DNA of 64,000 nt from the NCBI GenBank assembly GCA_020636325.1, contig JACJYC010000008.1:62001-126000 (forward strand), in the 5' to 3' direction. Under the pieces are notes generated by a model. The model saw only the letters and a program-made list of their open reading frames with translations. It did not search any database and was not told where the DNA came from. Position numbers and translations under genes: made by a program. The DNA is from Lewinellaceae bacterium. Its GTDB lineage: Bacteria; Bacteroidota; Bacteroidia; Chitinophagales; Saprospiraceae. Below, one piece after another: positions 61,616 through 64,000 of this stretch (its first letter is position 1; every line of letters begins with the position of its first letter).

Positions 61616-64000
61616 ATTGGCAGGTTTAAACGTACGCTTGTTCCGGCGGGATGTCCGGTTTCGTCGTACAGGTCGATGATTTCCACCGGCGTTTCTGAGC
61701 CGGCTTGTTGTTGGTGCAATAAAATGCGCTTGGCGGTTATACTCATGCCCTGCGAGGTTTTTGTCGCCAGGGACTGCTGTTGCAATGTTCTTGCGGCCTG
61801 ACGGCCGATGCCGTTGTCTTCGATAATGCATTCCAGAAAACGCCCGTTCGGCCTGAGCCGGATCAGCAGGCGGCCGGGATAGGGGGCCTGCATCAGCCCG
61901 TGCCAGATGGCGTTCTCTACATAAGGCTGGAAGATGAGCGGCGGTATATTGATCTCTTCCGGGTCGAGTTGATCGTCGACCTCAAGCTGGAATTCGAATT
62001 TTTCGTCAAACCGCATGGCTTCAATTTCGATATACAACTTGAGGGCTTCCAGTTCCTTTTCCAGGGTGATCTGCCGCGCCTTGGAGTGGTCGAGGATCAG
62101 GCGGATCAGGCGGGAAAACTTGGTCAGATACCGGGAGGCTTCCCTCGGCTTGTTTTTGACGATATACCAATTGATGGAATTCAGGCAATTGAAGAGAAAA
62201 TGGGGATTCATCTGGGCTCGCAGGGCGATCAGTTGGGTTTCGGCCAGGTGCTTATCCAACTCCAGCAATTGGGTTTCTTTCTCGGCAATGGCGACTCCGG
62301 CCCTGGCGGCGGCCAGTTTGTTGGCGCACAGGGCTGCCAGGGTGGATAAGAGCTGAAAATGGTAAGGTTTGAAAAAACCGGCCTCGGAATGCTCCGCGTC
62401 AATGATGCCGATCACCTTTTCATCCTGGATGATGGGAACTGCAATCTCGGATCTGCCGGCAAACTGATCGGGAATGTACCGCGGATCCTTGCGGATGTCC
62501 TGCACGATCACGCCTTCCCCGGAAACCGCCACCGAACCGACAATTCCTACACCCACCGGGATCTCGATAGGCTGGTAGATCTCGTTTGCTTTGGGATTTT
62601 TAGGGCCGAAAGCGGCTTTCTGGACCAGGACCTGCCGGTTTTCGTCCAGCAGATAAACGACGCAATCCTCAAAGTGGAGCCTGGAGATGTAATTGCTCGC
62701 CAGATCCCACAGGATGTCGTCTTCGGTTGAGAAATTATAGGACGAGTTGGCGTAATAATCGATGAGCTGCTGGGCCTGTTTTTCGCGACGCTTGAAGCGA
62801 CTGTAAGTACTGAAGCCCCATCCGACGAGCGCAAGGCCGATCGCTACCAGCATCCTGAACCAATCCGCTTCCCAGAAATGCGGACGGATATAAATATCTA
62901 CCCCGGCAACTTTGTCCGACCACGCATTGTGCCGGTTGGCGGCCTTCAATTCGAACCGGTAAGGCCCGGGCTTCAGGTTGGTATAGGCTACATAATTCCG
63001 GTCGCCGGAAAAGACCCAATCCGGATCGTGGCCTTTAAGCCGGTACATATAGGTGTTCCGGGCATTCAGATTGAAATTCAGCGCGCCCAGTTCCAGTGAA
63101 AAGTGGTTTTGTCCGGGCGCCAGCATTAAGGTGTCCTTCAGCTGGAAATTCCGGTCGAAAACCTTGAAGTTTTTGATGTACGGAACCGGGACGGATTCCG
63201 ACCGCAGCAATGAATCGGGATTGAACAGGTGAAACCCCATGTTTCCGCCGCTGAGGATATCGCCGTCGGGTAATACCTGAAGCGACCCGATCTTGGCAAA
63301 CAGCCCGTCGCGCTTGTCGTAATTGATGAAAATCCCGGTTTGGGGATCCAACATGCTCAGACCGCTGTCGTTGCCGAGCCAGATTTGTCCGTTAGGGTGG
63401 ATCTGTATCTGATAGATATTATTGCATCCGGGCGTTCCGTCGTTCATGAAATACTGGAAAATGGGCTCGTCTTTTGCCGGAACAGGCGGGAGAAAATTGA
63501 TGCCGCCGCCCAGCGTAGCAATCCACATGCCGCCCTTTTCATCCCATTCAAAATCATTCACCTGAGCATTGCTGAGGCCTGCTTTCTTGCGGGGTGACTT
63601 CCCGAAACAGGTATAGCGCGATGAGGCTTGGTCAAAAAAACTTAACCCGCGGTTGCAGCCGATCCAGATCCTGCCGTCGGGGCCCTCAGCGATCTTATTG
63701 ACCGTCACTTCCCTTAAAAAAGGTTCCTGGACCACTTCCAATTCGGCACGCTCCAGGCTCAGGGTAAAAAGCCCGTTGTGCTCGGTACCCATCCATATGC
63801 GGCCCGCTGCGATGCAGACGGCGGTCAGGTGAGCGTTGGACAGGCGCTTTAACGCCGGGTATAAAAGGGTTGCCGGTTTGATCCGTTCGGCGCCGGGGTC
63901 CCAGAACAACAGGCCGGCGGCTGAACCGATCCAGATCCTGCCTGTCTGATCCATGAACAGGTCATCCATGAAAATATCCTGGACATTCCTGTCGGGATTG
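61612..64000 (-). CDS. Two-component regulator propeller sensor kinase (5' end outside window)
   Basis: C-terminal about 795 residues of a hybrid-length membrane sensor. The frame is open to the window edge (NPDRNVQDIF precedes the first ATG inside). In order: Reg_prop repeats (GRIWIGSAAGLLFWD, GRIWMGTEHNGL, GRIWIGCNRGLSFFD, GQIWLGNDSGLSMLD) to about residue 270, a Y_Y_Y domain (NTYMYRLKGHDPDWVFSGDRNYVAYTNLKPGPYRFELKA), one membrane helix (FRMLVAIGLALVGWGF), a GAF domain with IPVGVGIVGSVAVSGEGVIVQDI, and a His_kinase domain with MNPHFLFNCLNSINWYI and FQPYVENAIWHGL. It probably senses a periplasmic ligand and phosphorylates the overlapping receiver gene. Confidence 0.92.
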   Translation of the reverse strand, partial: NPDRNVQDIFMDDLFMDQTGRIWIGSAAGLLFWDPGAERIKPATLLYPALKRLSNAHLTAVCIAAGRIWMGTEHNGLFTLSLERAELEVVQEPFLREVTVNKIAEGPDGRIWIGCNRGLSFFDQASSRYTCFGKSPRKKAGLSNAQVNDFEWDEKGGMWIATLGGGINFLPPVPAKDEPIFQYFMNDGTPGCNNIYQIQIHPNGQIWLGNDSGLSMLDPQTGIFINYDKRDGLFAKIGSLQVLPDGDILSGGNMGFHLFNPDSLLRSESVPVPYIKNFKVFDRNFQLKDTLMLAPGQNHFSLELGALNFNLNARNTYMYRLKGHDPDWVFSGDRNYVAYTNLKPGPYRFELKAANRHNAWSDKVAGVDIYIRPHFWEADWFRMLVAIGLALVGWGFSTYSRFKRREKQAQQLIDYYANSSYNFSTEDDILWDLASNYISRLHFEDCVVYLLDENRQVLVQKAAFGPKNPKANEIYQPIEIPVGVGIVGSVAVSGEGVIVQDIRKDPRYIPDQFAGRSEIAVPIIQDEKVIGIIDAEHSEAGFFKPYHFQLLSTLAALCANKLAAARAGVAIAEKETQLLELDKHLAETQLIALRAQMNPHFLFNCLNSINWYIVKNKPREASRYLTKFSRLIRLILDHSKARQITLEKELEALKLYIEIEAMRFDEKFEFQLEVDDQLDPEEINIPPLIFQPYVENAIWHGLMQAPYPGRLLIRLRPNGRFLECIIEDNGIGRQAARTLQQQSLATKTSQGMSITAKRILLHQQQAGSETPVEIIDLYDETGHPAGTSVRLNLPI

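Overview
The window looks like the chromosome of a gliding, protein-secreting member of the Bacteroidota, most likely class Saprospiria (Lewinella/Haliscomenobacter-like). The evidence is two proteins with gliding-motility type B C-terminal sorting domains, two with type A type IX secretion (T9SS) tails, GldG, LytS/LytTR and propeller-type sensor kinases, a DksA-like protein without zinc cysteines, a malic enzyme fused to a phosphotransacetylase domain, and several promoters of the Bacteroidota TTTG-N(17-23)-TAnnTTTG type. The genus is inference. No rRNA, tRNA or CRISPR array was recognised.

Layout: 0-10.9 kb holds lipB, a small unknown gene, an acyl-CoA thioesterase, an S9 oligopeptidase, a MATE transporter, an FG-GAP/ASPIC secreted protein, a LytS/LytTR two-component pair and rmuC. 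10.8-11.5 kb is a repeat island with a 244-bp duplication. 11.5-25.9 kb carries a large SprB-repeat adhesin, an unknown protein with a duplicated four-cysteine module, two outer-membrane barrels, radC, rnpA, ubiX, a thioredoxin-like protein, OsmC, a CocE-type hydrolase, two lipoproteins (one a c-type cytochrome) and an AraC regulator. 25.9-27.0 kb is a second repeat island with an IS4-type transposase remnant. 27-39.4 kb is mostly housekeeping: a GMC dehydrogenase pair, rsmA, pdxA, a DksA-like gene, lspA, two tandem winged-helix regulators, tsaB, prfA, pnuC and maeB. 39.6-50.8 kb has a secreted GH5 glycosidase, a TolC-MFP-RND efflux operon and an M23 peptidase. 50.8-52.5 kb is a decayed toxin-antitoxin locus beside a DUF4143 ATPase preceded by two tandem palindromes. 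52.7-58.9 kb is a gldG / DUF4340 / glycosyltransferase operon and a type B adhesin. 59.3-64 kb has a propeller lipoprotein, a third repeat island and a two-component pair cut by the window end.

The genes are largely ordinary; the unusual signal lies between them. Intergenic DNA is repeatedly occupied by (i) imperfect GC-rich palindromes of 25-40 bp resembling REP elements, in both orientations, (ii) arrays of 7- or 8-bp units with different sequences but the same architecture, and (iii) a longer palindrome-rich element at 10.9, 11.2, 60.9 and 61.1 kb. Most array units contain a stop codon and their length is not a multiple of three, so an array closes all reading frames. At least five genes (thioesterase, ubiX, AraC, glycosyltransferase, propeller lipoprotein) and one response regulator end within, or at the first unit of, such an array. 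This suggests the arrays capture gene 3' ends, and in the response regulator may have removed the output domain.
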